In this document: positions 1 to 5,978 of the stretch, one piece after another
Layout of the letters: each line of letters starts with the position of its first letter
Numbering within the stretch: position 1 is the first letter of the stretch
NCBI GenBank assembly: GCA_016293535.1
Contig: JAEDEB010000075.1
Location: 1 to 8,933 of the forward strand
Direction: 5' to 3'
Length of the DNA stretch: 8,933 bases
Origin: Bacteroidales bacterium
GTDB taxonomy: Bacteria; Bacteroidota; Bacteroidia; Bacteroidales; UBA932
Translations under genes and position numbers: made by a program
Notes under the pieces: generated by a model
Seen by the model: the letters and a program-made list of their open reading frames with translations, nothing else
What the model was told of the DNA's origin: nothing
Databases searched by the model: none

Positions 1-2
1 GA

Positions 3-68
3 ATCAGACTCAGATATGATGACCAGCTCAAAAAGGCCCTCGAAAGTCCCCTCATCGAGATTCAGTAA
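3..68 (+). CDS. C-terminal end of an unidentified protein (partial)
   Basis: This frame is open from the left edge to a TAA at 66-68 and ends in DDQLKKALESPLIEIQ, a charged, helix-like tail. Its codon choice (CTC, GCC, CAG, GAG, with third positions often C or G) resembles the downstream genes. Frame 1 is also open here and stops at 70-72, but it gives a Ser/Lys/Arg-rich, less convincing peptide. Only about 21 codons are present, too few to name a family. An inverted repeat starts 2 bases after the stop, which would suit the end of a transcription unit. Confidence 0.4.
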   Translation: MRLRYDDQLKKALESPLIEIQ

Positions 69-108
69 GTAATCTGAAGCAACTTATTCTTTTCAGATTA
101 TTCAGTAA
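60..108. repeat. 9-bp inverted repeat inside a 9-bp direct repeat
   Basis: TAATCTGAA at 70-78 and TTCAGATTA at 92-100 are perfect reverse complements separated by 13 bases. A G-T and an A-T pair can extend the stem outward by two. The repeat is bracketed by two copies of ATTCAGTAA, at 60-68 and 100-108; the first contains the stop codon of the upstream gene. The RNA could fold into a hairpin just after that stop and 20 bases before the rdgB start. No run of T follows, so it is not a classical intrinsic terminator. It could be a terminator of another kind, an mRNA 3'-end stabiliser or an operator. The symmetry is directly visible; any function is a guess. Confidence 0.5.
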
Positions 109-120
109 CAACAAGATACA

Positions 121-765
121 ATGAAACTGATTTTCGCGACAGGCAACAAGGGAAAGCTCCGCGAGGCCAGGGAAATACTCGGAGAGGGCTATGAACTCAT
201 ATCCTCAGCAGAGGCCGGAATAACAGAGGACATACCTGAAACGGGGTCGAGCTTCAGGGAGAATTCCCTCCAGAAGGCAAAGTATATCTGGGACAGGTGC
301 CACACGGCCTGCCTGAGCGACGACTCGGGGCTGGAGGTGGATGCGCTCGGAGGGGCTCCTGGCATATACTCGGCCAGATATGCATCGATGGACGGTAACG
401 AAGGTTCCGCATCCCACGACTTCGACCGCAATATCGACAAACTGCTCCACGAACTCAACGCCCTGGAATTAAAGGCTCTGATCGAAGGAAGACCGGCCCC
501 CGAAAGAACGGCGCGCTTCCGATGCACCGTAACCCTGATGACCGACGGGGAACCCCGTTTCTTCGACGGTAAGATCGAGGGGAAAATAGCATACGAACGC
601 AGCGGCTGCGGCGGATTCGGATATGATCCCGTGTTCATACCTGACGCCTGCCCGGACAGGACGCTCGCCGAAGTGGCGGAGGATCTGAAGAATTCGATGT
701 CTCACCGCGGCGAGGCTCTGAGGAAAATGGCGGCCTGGCTGGAGGCTCATCCGGAGGGGCAATGA
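121..765 (+). CDS. rdgB: XTP/dITP pyrophosphatase (RdgB/HAM1 family)
   Basis: A cytoplasmic nucleotide-pool cleaning enzyme that hydrolyses dITP, ITP and XTP to the monophosphate and pyrophosphate, keeping deaminated purines out of DNA and RNA. The 214-residue protein shows the family motifs in order: N-terminal TGNKGK (7-12) for substrate binding; E40 before TG as a likely metal ligand; SDDSGL (66-71), where D68 matches the catalytic base; GAPGIYSARYA (78-88); GGFGYDP (164-170), the base-binding loop; and SMSHRGEA near the C-terminus, with SHR at 194-196. The length is slightly above the usual ~195, because the segment at about 93-128 is longer than in E. coli RdgB. Position 121 is the only start that keeps the essential TGN loop near the N-terminus. 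The stop overlaps the recO start in ATGA, implying translational coupling. The family assignment is firm. Confidence 0.96.
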   Translation: MKLIFATGNKGKLREAREILGEGYELISSAEAGITEDIPETGSSFRENSLQKAKYIWDRCHTACLSDDSGLEVDALGGAPGIYSARYASMDGNEGSASHDFDRNIDKLLHELNALELKALIEGRPAPERTARFRCTVTLMTDGEPRFFDGKIEGKIAYERSGCGGFGYDPVFIPDACPDRTLAEVAEDLKNSMSHRGEALRKMAAWLEAHPEGQ

Positions 766-1403
766 CCCGCAGCGACGAACTCATAATTCTGCACACGACC
801 AAATTCTCCGACAATGCCGTCGTGGTCCATACCCTCAGTAGGGAGTATGGCAGGCGGGGCTTCATTGTCAGAAGGCCGCGAATGTCCCTTTTCCTGCCGC
901 TGAACATAGTAGAGGCCGAGATAACGGAGTCGGGAAAATCACGGCTTTTCCTTGCCAGGAACTTCTCCTGCGACTGCGCCCTCAACGGAATAAGGAACAA
1001 CATCAGCAAGAACTGCATGACCCTGTTCCTGAGCGAGGTGCTGTTCAAGACCATAAAGGAGGAGGCGCGAGAGGAGGGACTCTACGAATGGTGCAGGAGC
1101 AGGATACTCCTGCTGGATGCTATTGAGAAGGATTTCGCCAATTTCCACCTGCTGTTCCTGCTCGAGCTGGCAAGGCAACTTGGCTTTGCGCCGGAAGAAT
1201 ACGACCTGCTCCCCTTCTCCGGCGAATACAGGGAACAGTTATCCAAGCTGGTGAAACTGCCTTTCTCGGAAGCCATGCTGATACCCCTCAGCGGAGAAAG
1301 CAGGAATGCGATGGCAGAAATTCTGATACGCTATCTTGAATTCCACTGCGAATCGGCCATCAACATCAACTCACTTGCCGTGTTGCGAGAAATCTTCGTC
1401 TGA
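762..1403 (+). CDS. recO: DNA repair protein RecO
   Basis: RecO works in the RecF pathway: with RecR it loads RecA onto SSB-coated single-stranded DNA at gaps, and it also anneals strands. The 213-residue protein has an N-terminal OB-fold-like region (about 1-75: LHTTKFSDNAVVVHTLSREYG, then basic RRGFIVRRPR) and an all-helical C-terminal part. The helical part holds stretches typical of Bacteroidota RecO: LSEVLFKTIKEE near residue 90, FHLLFLLELARQLGF near 130, and a closing LAVLREIFV. The few cysteines are not arranged as the CxxC pairs of zinc-finger RecO proteins. It is somewhat shorter than many RecO proteins (about 240), with nothing visibly truncated. Its ATG lies inside the last codons of rdgB (4-base overlap), so the two are probably cotranscribed and translationally coupled. 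RecO is a divergent family, so the call rests on overall pattern plus these conserved stretches. Confidence 0.88.
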   Translation: MTRSDELIILHTTKFSDNAVVVHTLSREYGRRGFIVRRPRMSLFLPLNIVEAEITESGKSRLFLARNFSCDCALNGIRNNISKNCMTLFLSEVLFKTIKEEAREEGLYEWCRSRILLLDAIEKDFANFHLLFLLELARQLGFAPEEYDLLPFSGEYREQLSKLVKLPFSEAMLIPLSGESRNAMAEILIRYLEFHCESAININSLAVLREIFV

Positions 1404-1461
1404 AATCTTCAGACACACCGTCCTAATGCGGGAACTGTCCTCAGATGAGTCTCAGAAAGCC

Positions 1462-1491
1462 GCATAATGCGGTCGCGCCATGGCATTATGC
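1462..1491. repeat. 9-bp inverted repeat at the recO/exoA junction; possible bidirectional terminator
   Basis: GCATAATGC (1462-1470) and GCATTATGC (1483-1491) are perfect reverse complements with a 12-base spacer. The right arm overlaps the exoA stop codon (TAA on the minus strand, 1486-1488). A competing smaller hairpin, CCGCA-TAA-TGCGG, sits at 1460-1472, sharing the left arm. It lies where two genes converge, so a structure that halts transcription from both sides would make sense. Neither side has a clear T tract, which weakens an intrinsic-terminator reading. The rest of the 82-base spacer shows nothing recognisable. Confidence 0.45.
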
Positions 1492-2277
1492 AATATCAAT
1501 CACGAGGGAAACCGGACAGTGGTCGGAGCCGAAGACTTCGTTGTGGATGTCGGTCTCAAGCACCTTTGAGGAAAGGTCGGAGTCTCCGAAAGCCGGTCCC
1601 GAAACAAGGAAATAGTCTATGCGCCAGCCCACGTTCCTCTCCCTTGCAGCCATCCTGTAAGACCACCAGGAATACTTGACCTCGTCGGGATGCGCGCTGC
1701 GCCAGGTATCCACGAAGCCAGCTTCGAGCAGCTGTCCGAACTTGCCCCTCTCCTCATCGGAGAAACCGGCGCTGAAATGGTTGGTGGAAGGGTTCTTCAG
1801 ATCTATCTCATTGTGGGCCACGTTCATGTCTCCGCATACCACCACACCTTTCGCAGGACGACCGGCGCTTCCCGTAGCGAGTGAACAGAGATAGGAGCGG
1901 AAATCGTCCTCCCATCTCATACGGTAATCCAACCTCCTGAGTCCGTCCTGCGAATTTGGAACATAGACATTCACAAGGTAGAAATCCCCGAACTCGAGAG
2001 TGACCACGCGACCTTCGTGGTCGTGTTCATCGACACCTATGCCGTAACTTACCGAAAGGGGCTCGACCCTGGTATAGATGGCCGTTCCCGAGTAACCCTT
2101 CTTGTCCGCATAGTTCCAGTACGAGCGGTAGCCCACGAACTCGAGGTCGAGCTGGCCCGCCTGGAGCTTGGTTTCCTGAAGGCAGACGCAGTCTGCATCG
2201 AAATCCGCAAATATGTCCGCGAATCCCTTTCCCGCCACGGCCCTCAGGCCATTTACGTTCCAACTGACAAGCTTCAT
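1486..2277 (-). CDS. exoA: Exodeoxyribonuclease III (AP endonuclease, Xth/ExoA family)
   Basis: A base-excision repair nuclease that cuts 5' of abasic sites and has 3'-5' exonuclease/3'-phosphodiesterase activity on duplex DNA. The 263-residue protein has the exonuclease/endonuclease/phosphatase fold with all expected catalytic landmarks: N7 in SWNVNGLR, E35 in LQETK (metal ligand), Y105 in NVYVPNSQ, D150 and N152 in GDMNVAH, a WRIDYFLVS segment, and D252-H253 in GSDHCPV at the C-terminus. Length is normal for the family (about 250-270). The ATG at 2277 gives the standard N-terminus MKLVSWNVNG. It starts 18 bases after the cysS stop on the same strand and is probably cotranscribed with it. 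Some databases use xth for this gene. Confidence 0.96.
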   Translation of the reverse strand: MKLVSWNVNGLRAVAGKGFADIFADFDADCVCLQETKLQAGQLDLEFVGYRSYWNYADKKGYSGTAIYTRVEPLSVSYGIGVDEHDHEGRVVTLEFGDFYLVNVYVPNSQDGLRRLDYRMRWEDDFRSYLCSLATGSAGRPAKGVVVCGDMNVAHNEIDLKNPSTNHFSAGFSDEERGKFGQLLEAGFVDTWRSAHPDEVKYSWWSYRMAARERNVGWRIDYFLVSGPAFGDSDLSSKVLETDIHNEVFGSDHCPVSLVIDIA

Positions 2278-2295
2278 ATTCCTGCTTCAATAGGG

Positions 2296-3834
2296 CTATT
2301 CGATGGTCCAGCTTGTGCCTTCCTTCCCGTCCTTGACCTGGATTCCGAGTGCATTGAGGGCATCGCGGATACGGTCACACTTGGACCAGTCCTTTGTGAC
2401 CTTGGCCTCTTCCCGGGCCTCCGCGCGGGACTGGAGCACCATATCCATCAGTCCTTCTATGGTCCTGGCTGCCTTCCCGCCTTCGTTCTCCTCGTCGCGG
2501 AGTCCGAGAACGCCGAAGACTATGTCGTCGAAAAGGCGGCAGAGTGTATCGAGGTCTGCAGGAGTGAGGGTCAGTTTCTTCTCCTTAGCGCAGTTGATGA
2601 GCCTCACAGCGTCGAAGATGTGGCTCAGGGCCACAGGTGTGTTGAGGTCGTCGCAGAGCGCCTCGTAAACTCCGTCGAAGATTGCCTTCACCTCGGCTGA
2701 ATCCGCATTGCAGCTGTCCGGGGCCTGATCCTCGATGAACTCCCCGTAGGCGAGTGACGGAGCCTGCCTTCCTGCAAGGGCATAAAGGTCGCGCGCCGCC
2801 AGAAGCACTCGGCGCAGGCCCTTCTGGGCCGCCTGAAGAGCCTCGTTGCTGAAGTCCAGGGTGCCGCGATAGTGGGCCTGGAGTATGAAGAAACGTACGG
2901 TCATAGGGCTGTAAGCCTGGTCAAGCTTCTCGTGCTCGCCTGCAAAGAGCTGAGGCAGGGTGATGAAGTTGCCCAGGGACTTGCCCATCTTCTGTCCGTT
3001 GATGGTAATCATGTTGTTATGGACCCAGTATCGGACACCGGCGGTTCCGCGGCAGGCTACATTCTGCGCGATTTCGCACTCGTGGTGAGGGAACATCAGG
3101 TCCATTCCGCCTCCGTGTATGTCGAACTCGTGGCCGAGATACTTCTCGCCCATCACAGAGCACTCGAGATGCCAGCCCGGGAAACCCTCTCCCCAAGGGG
3201 AAGGCCATTTCATGATATGCTGAGGCTCAGCCTTCTTCCATATTGCGAAATCGAAAGGCGTCCTCTTGTCGCCCTGTCCGTCGAGAGCCCTCGTACCCTC
3301 GAGGGTGTCATCGAGATTGCGTCCGGAAAGGATGCCGTAATGATGGTCCCTGTTATACTTGGGCACGTCGAAGTAGATGCTGCCGTTGGACTCGTAGGCA
3401 TAGCCGCTGGCGAGTATGGTCTTCACCGCCTCGATCTGTTCGACTATGTGACCTGAAGCCCTCGGCTCTATGGAGGGTGGGGCCACGTTGAGCTGGCGCA
3501 TCGCCTCGTGATAGCGGAGCGTATAGGCCTGGACCACTTCCATAGGCTCGAGCTGTTCCAGACGCGCCTTCTTTGCTATCTTGTCCTCTCCCTCGTCGGC
3601 ATCGTGCTCCAGATGACCAACGTCAGTGATATTGCGTACATAGCGTACCTTGTACCCGAGATGACGAAGCAGGCGCACGAGCACGTCATAGGTCACTCCC
3701 GGGCGAGCGTGTCCCAGATGGGCGTCGCCGTAGACAGTGGGTCCGCAGACATAAATTCCGACATGTCCAGGATTGACAGGTCTGAAAAGTTCCTTTGTAC
3801 GGGAAAGCGTATTTGTGATGTAGAGATCCCTCAT
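2296..3834 (-). CDS. cysS: Cysteine--tRNA ligase
   Basis: A class I aminoacyl-tRNA synthetase that charges tRNA-Cys with cysteine in the cytoplasm. The 512-residue protein carries the HIGH-type motif as HLGH (39-42) and the KMSKS-type motif as KMGKS (282-286). Its four zinc ligands are in register with E. coli CysRS: C30 in YVCGPTVYG, C225 in WHLECS, H250 and E254 in FPHHECE. The C-terminal half is the helical anticodon-binding and DALR-like region, ending DGKEGTSWTIE before TAG. It is somewhat longer than the E. coli enzyme (461) because of insertions before the second zinc ligand. The ATG at 3834 gives the expected N-terminus. A promoter-like -7 box lies 21 bases upstream, divergent from folD, and exoA follows 18 bases downstream. 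Confidence 0.97.
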   Translation of the reverse strand: MRDLYITNTLSRTKELFRPVNPGHVGIYVCGPTVYGDAHLGHARPGVTYDVLVRLLRHLGYKVRYVRNITDVGHLEHDADEGEDKIAKKARLEQLEPMEVVQAYTLRYHEAMRQLNVAPPSIEPRASGHIVEQIEAVKTILASGYAYESNGSIYFDVPKYNRDHHYGILSGRNLDDTLEGTRALDGQGDKRTPFDFAIWKKAEPQHIMKWPSPWGEGFPGWHLECSVMGEKYLGHEFDIHGGGMDLMFPHHECEIAQNVACRGTAGVRYWVHNNMITINGQKMGKSLGNFITLPQLFAGEHEKLDQAYSPMTVRFFILQAHYRGTLDFSNEALQAAQKGLRRVLLAARDLYALAGRQAPSLAYGEFIEDQAPDSCNADSAEVKAIFDGVYEALCDDLNTPVALSHIFDAVRLINCAKEKKLTLTPADLDTLCRLFDDIVFGVLGLRDEENEGGKAARTIEGLMDMVLQSRAEAREEAKVTKDWSKCDRIRDALNALGIQVKDGKEGTSWTIE

Positions 3835-3855
3835 ATTCCGTGTTATGACAAGTCG

Positions 3856-3863
3856 CGAAGATA
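3856..3863 (-). promoter_or_regulatory. Candidate Bacteroidota -7 box for cysS
   Basis: The minus strand reads TATCTTCG, one base off the Bacteroidota consensus TAnnTTTG. It would place the transcription start about 15 bases before the cysS ATG. No TTTG is found at the usual -33 distance; a TTTG at 3877-3880 is too close (13-base gap). The call rests on one short motif in the right place. Confidence 0.45.
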
Positions 3864-3884
3864 GGAAAAATTATGTCAAAATTT

Positions 3885-3892
3885 TATATTTG
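3885..3892 (+). promoter_or_regulatory. Candidate Bacteroidota -7 box for folD
   Basis: TATATTTG matches the consensus TAnnTTTG exactly and sits in an AT-rich stretch between the divergent cysS and folD genes. Its last base is only 4 bases before the ATG at 3897, so the predicted transcript would begin at or within the start codon, implying a leaderless mRNA. No -33 TTTG is visible. The alternative is that translation starts at 3873 and the match is coincidental coding sequence. Confidence 0.45.
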
Positions 3893-3896
3893 CGGA

Positions 3897-4796
3897 ATGA
3901 TTATCAGCGGTAAAGAACTCTCAACCCGACTCAAGCAGGAGATGGCTGTCGAGGTTGCAACATTCCCGGAGCGCTTCGGGCGCGTCCCTCATCTCGCAGT
4001 GATACTGGTGGGTGAAGACCCTGCAAGCCAGACCTATGTAAGGAACAAGGGCCTCGCTGCCGAAAAGATAGGACTACGCAGCAGTACCATCAGGCTCGCG
4101 GAAAGCACAACCGAAGAGGAACTCCTCAACCTCATCTCAGCCCTCAATTCTGACGAGAGCGTGGACGGGATACTTGTCCAGCTTCCGGTGCCGCGTCATA
4201 TCAGCGAGCAGAAGGTTCTCGAGGCCATTGACAGGGCCAAAGACGTAGACGGTTTCCATCCGCTCAACATGGCCGACCTCTGGAGATACAGGAAATCCCC
4301 TGTCGAGGACAAGGCCATACAGGACGAGATTCCCCCATTCACTCTTCCGTGCACCCCGAAGGGCGTCATAAGGATGCTCAAGGCTGCCGGAGTGGAGATT
4401 TCGGGCAAGCACGCAGTCGTGCTCGGAAGAAGCAACATCGTAGGCCTTCCGGTTGCGAAGCTCCTGCTCAACGAGGACGCCACCGTAACCATCTGCCACA
4501 GCCGCACCCGTGACCTTGCATCCATCACCGCCTCTGCCGACATTCTGATTGCCGCCATCGGCAAGCCACGCTTCGTGACTGCAGATATGGTCAAGGAGGG
4601 AGCTGCTGTCATCGACGTGGGAATAGACAGGGATCCTGTCACCGGCAGCCTCTGTGGAGACGTGGATTTCGAGAATCTCAAGGACAGGTGTTCCGTGATT
4701 TCTCCGGTTCCCGGAGGAGTGGGCCCTATGACCATCTGCTGCCTTATGGAGAACACCATCGAGGCCTTCCTTCGCAAATTCAGCCCTCAGCTCTGA
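3897..4796 (+). CDS. folD: Bifunctional methylenetetrahydrofolate dehydrogenase / methenyltetrahydrofolate cyclohydrolase
   Basis: FolD interconverts 5,10-methylene-THF, 5,10-methenyl-THF and 10-formyl-THF, using NADP+ for the oxidation, and so supplies one-carbon units for purines and formyl-Met-tRNA. From the ATG at 3897 the protein has 299 residues. Key residues match the family: Y47 and K51 in TYVRNKG (K51 is the catalytic lysine), Q95 in ILVQLPVP, D118 in KDVDGFHP, the Rossmann dinucleotide motif GRSNIVGLPVA, and C-terminal PVPGGVGPMT. The loop after NMADLW, before the PCTPKGV segment, is longer than in E. coli FolD. An in-frame ATG at 3873 would add MSKFYICG. I prefer 3897 because family members begin only a few residues before the conserved SGK/DGK, and because a promoter box overlaps the extra codons. 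It converges on a minus-strand gene across a tetranucleotide array. Confidence 0.95.
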   Translation: MIISGKELSTRLKQEMAVEVATFPERFGRVPHLAVILVGEDPASQTYVRNKGLAAEKIGLRSSTIRLAESTTEEELLNLISALNSDESVDGILVQLPVPRHISEQKVLEAIDRAKDVDGFHPLNMADLWRYRKSPVEDKAIQDEIPPFTLPCTPKGVIRMLKAAGVEISGKHAVVLGRSNIVGLPVAKLLLNEDATVTICHSRTRDLASITASADILIAAIGKPRFVTADMVKEGAAVIDVGIDRDPVTGSLCGDVDFENLKDRCSVISPVPGGVGPMTICCLMENTIEAFLRKFSPQL

Positions 4797-4821
4797 CCCG
4801 ACGCCGACGCCGCTGCGCGTT

Positions 4822-4930
4822 CCAGCCAATCGGTAAGCCAGCCAGCCGGTCAGCCAGTCAAAGGTCAGTGAGCCAGCCGGTAAGCCAGCCGGTAAGCCAG
4901 CTAACCGGTCAGCCAGTTAGCCGGTCAGCG
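4822..4930. repeat. Degenerate tetranucleotide (AGCC/GGTM) tandem array between convergent genes
   Basis: From 4824 the sequence can be read almost wholly as 4-base words: AGCC, GGTA, GGTC and near variants (AGTC, AGCT, AGTT, AACC, AATC). There is one phase break, the AAA at 4860-4862. The words combine into higher units beginning CCAG: 16 bases at 4822 and 4838, 19 at 4854, identical 12-base units at 4873 and 4885, then 16 at 4897 and 4913. Five CCGG sites recur, and GCTAAC (4900-4905) pairs with GTTAGC (4916-4921), so the transcript could fold. The array fills most of the spacer between folD (stop 4796) and the minus-strand membrane gene. Its last words contain that gene's TGA (4925-4927). 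It looks grown by slipped-strand duplication; whether it terminates transcription is unknown. Confidence 0.8.
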
Positions 4931-5911
4931 CCGTGCGCCAGAGAGTTCCTGACGTATGACGGAAAGAAGTCCCGTCACGGTCATCGTGATGGCCTGGGAT
5001 TCGTGAGCGATGGTCGCGAACACTATGCCCGCCTGCCACGAAAGGCCGTACATGCTGCTCAGCGCAAATGCTACAAGATAATGGTATGCGCCGAAACCGC
5101 CGGGCACCGGAACGAAGGATGCGAGAGAACCGACGAGCATTATGAACAGGGCGTCGTCAGGACCGAGACCCGCAGCCGGGGGAAAGGCGTGGAAGAGGCA
5201 GACTATCTGCAGCCAGTACATAGTCCATATCAATGCGGTCCCCACAAGGAAAAGAAGCTTCCGGTCCATGCGGAAGACACTGACGAAACCCTGAGCGAGG
5301 CCGCTGCAGGCATTATGGACACGTCCGAGAAAAGAGTTTCTGGCATGCAGGAAGACCACTGCCGCGACAAAGGCTGCCGCCAGAAGGGCCAGGATCGCAA
5401 GCGCAATCCACACCGCGAGGTCAAAACGGTCTATCGCCGGCCGCCACAGGCGTTCCACCACGAACCCGCCGAACTCCTCCCACTTCAGGATGACGAGCAG
5501 GGCCATCAGTATGAACACGAAAAGAAGGTCCCAGACCCTTTCAAGGGCCACGGTTCCGAGGGCACGGTCATATTTCCCGGCCGAGTTGCGGCGCACATAA
5601 CCGGCGCGGACGAAATCCCCGAGGAAAGGGAAGACTATGTTGGACAGGTTCCCGACCGTCACCGCGTCGTAGGTGTCGAGGTACTTGACTCCCGGAGCCA
5701 CAGGCCGGAGCATCTGGGTCCATCTCATACCCTTGAACCAGAAGGCAGCAACTCCGCAGAGCATTGACAGTATCACAAAGGGCCAGTCGCAGGCCTTGAG
5801 GCCGGCAACGAAATCGCTCCAGTTCACATCCCGGAAGGAATAATAAAGAAGCACCCCCGCGACGGTTGCGCAGAGAAGGTACTTCAATATTCTGGGAAGG
5901 CTCCTGTCCAT
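4925..5911 (-). CDS. Lysylphosphatidylglycerol synthase TM-region / YbhN-family membrane protein
   Basis: An integral inner-membrane protein of the PF03706 type, the domain that forms the lipid-flipping half of MprF and occurs alone in YbhN- and AglD-like proteins. The 328 residues contain roughly eight hydrophobic segments, for example 8-26, 44-60, 128-145 and 170-192. Family signatures are clear: GNLSNIVFPFLGDFVRAGY (87-105), ALGTVALERVWD (117-128), VPVPGGFGAYHY (267-278) and AHESQ (302-306). There is no C-terminal aminoacyl-transferase domain, so it is not a full MprF synthase; lipid transport or membrane homeostasis is inferred from the family, and the substrate is unknown. I start at the ATG at 5911. 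A GTG at 5920 would add three codons but overlaps the promoter box. It converges on folD and is divergent from the PfkB kinase. Confidence 0.87.
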   Translation of the reverse strand: MDRSLPRILKYLLCATVAGVLLYYSFRDVNWSDFVAGLKACDWPFVILSMLCGVAAFWFKGMRWTQMLRPVAPGVKYLDTYDAVTVGNLSNIVFPFLGDFVRAGYVRRNSAGKYDRALGTVALERVWDLLFVFILMALLVILKWEEFGGFVVERLWRPAIDRFDLAVWIALAILALLAAAFVAAVVFLHARNSFLGRVHNACSGLAQGFVSVFRMDRKLLFLVGTALIWTMYWLQIVCLFHAFPPAAGLGPDDALFIMLVGSLASFVPVPGGFGAYHYLVAFALSSMYGLSWQAGIVFATIAHESQAITMTVTGLLSVIRQELSGARR

Positions 5912-5919
5912 AGCGGGCA

Positions 5920-5927
5920 CAAAGATA
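5920..5927 (-). promoter_or_regulatory. Candidate Bacteroidota -7 box for the YbhN-family gene
   Basis: The minus strand reads TATCTTTG, an exact match to TAnnTTTG. Eight bases separate it from the ATG at 5911, so the usual spacing would start transcription about 2 bases before the start codon. A near-leaderless message is implied. No convincing -33 TTTG is present. Confidence 0.5.
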
Positions 5928-5950
5928 ATTCAATTTCTCAGGAAAATCCT

Positions 5951-5958
5951 TAATTTTG
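5951..5958 (+). promoter_or_regulatory. Candidate Bacteroidota -7 box for the PfkB-kinase run
   Basis: TAATTTTG matches TAnnTTTG exactly and lies 20 bases before the ATG at 5979, predicting a leader of about 14 bases. It faces away from the box of the divergent membrane gene, and the two share a 67-base AT-rich spacer (5912-5978). It is the only promoter candidate I see for the plus-strand run to the right edge. Confidence 0.5.
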
Positions 5959-5978
5959 CCTTTTTGAAAACTCTGAAT

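Noticed and set aside
84..93. Possible -7 promoter box for rdgB (TATTCTTTTC region)
   Set aside because: It does not fit TAnnTTTG and lies in the loop and right arm of the inverted repeat. I see no convincing promoter for rdgB.
2017..2700. Plus-strand open frame across the exoA/cysS junction
   Set aside because: It overlaps the start of exoA and the end of cysS, both well-supported minus-strand genes, and has no family features of its own.
3873..3880. TTTTGACAT on the minus strand as a sigma-70-like -35 element for cysS
   Set aside because: The TTGACA resemblance is to the E. coli consensus, and the 13-base gap to the TATCTTCG box is too short for either the E. coli or the Bacteroidota promoter pattern.
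4688..5767. Long plus-strand open frame (about 359 codons) through the array and antisense to the YbhN-family gene
   Set aside because: It starts inside folD, is rich in Arg, His, Gln and Ser with no recognisable domain, and runs antisense to a protein with clear family motifs. High GC keeps the frame open by chance; the array keeps it open because its 4-base period yields repeats of Ser-Gln-Pro.
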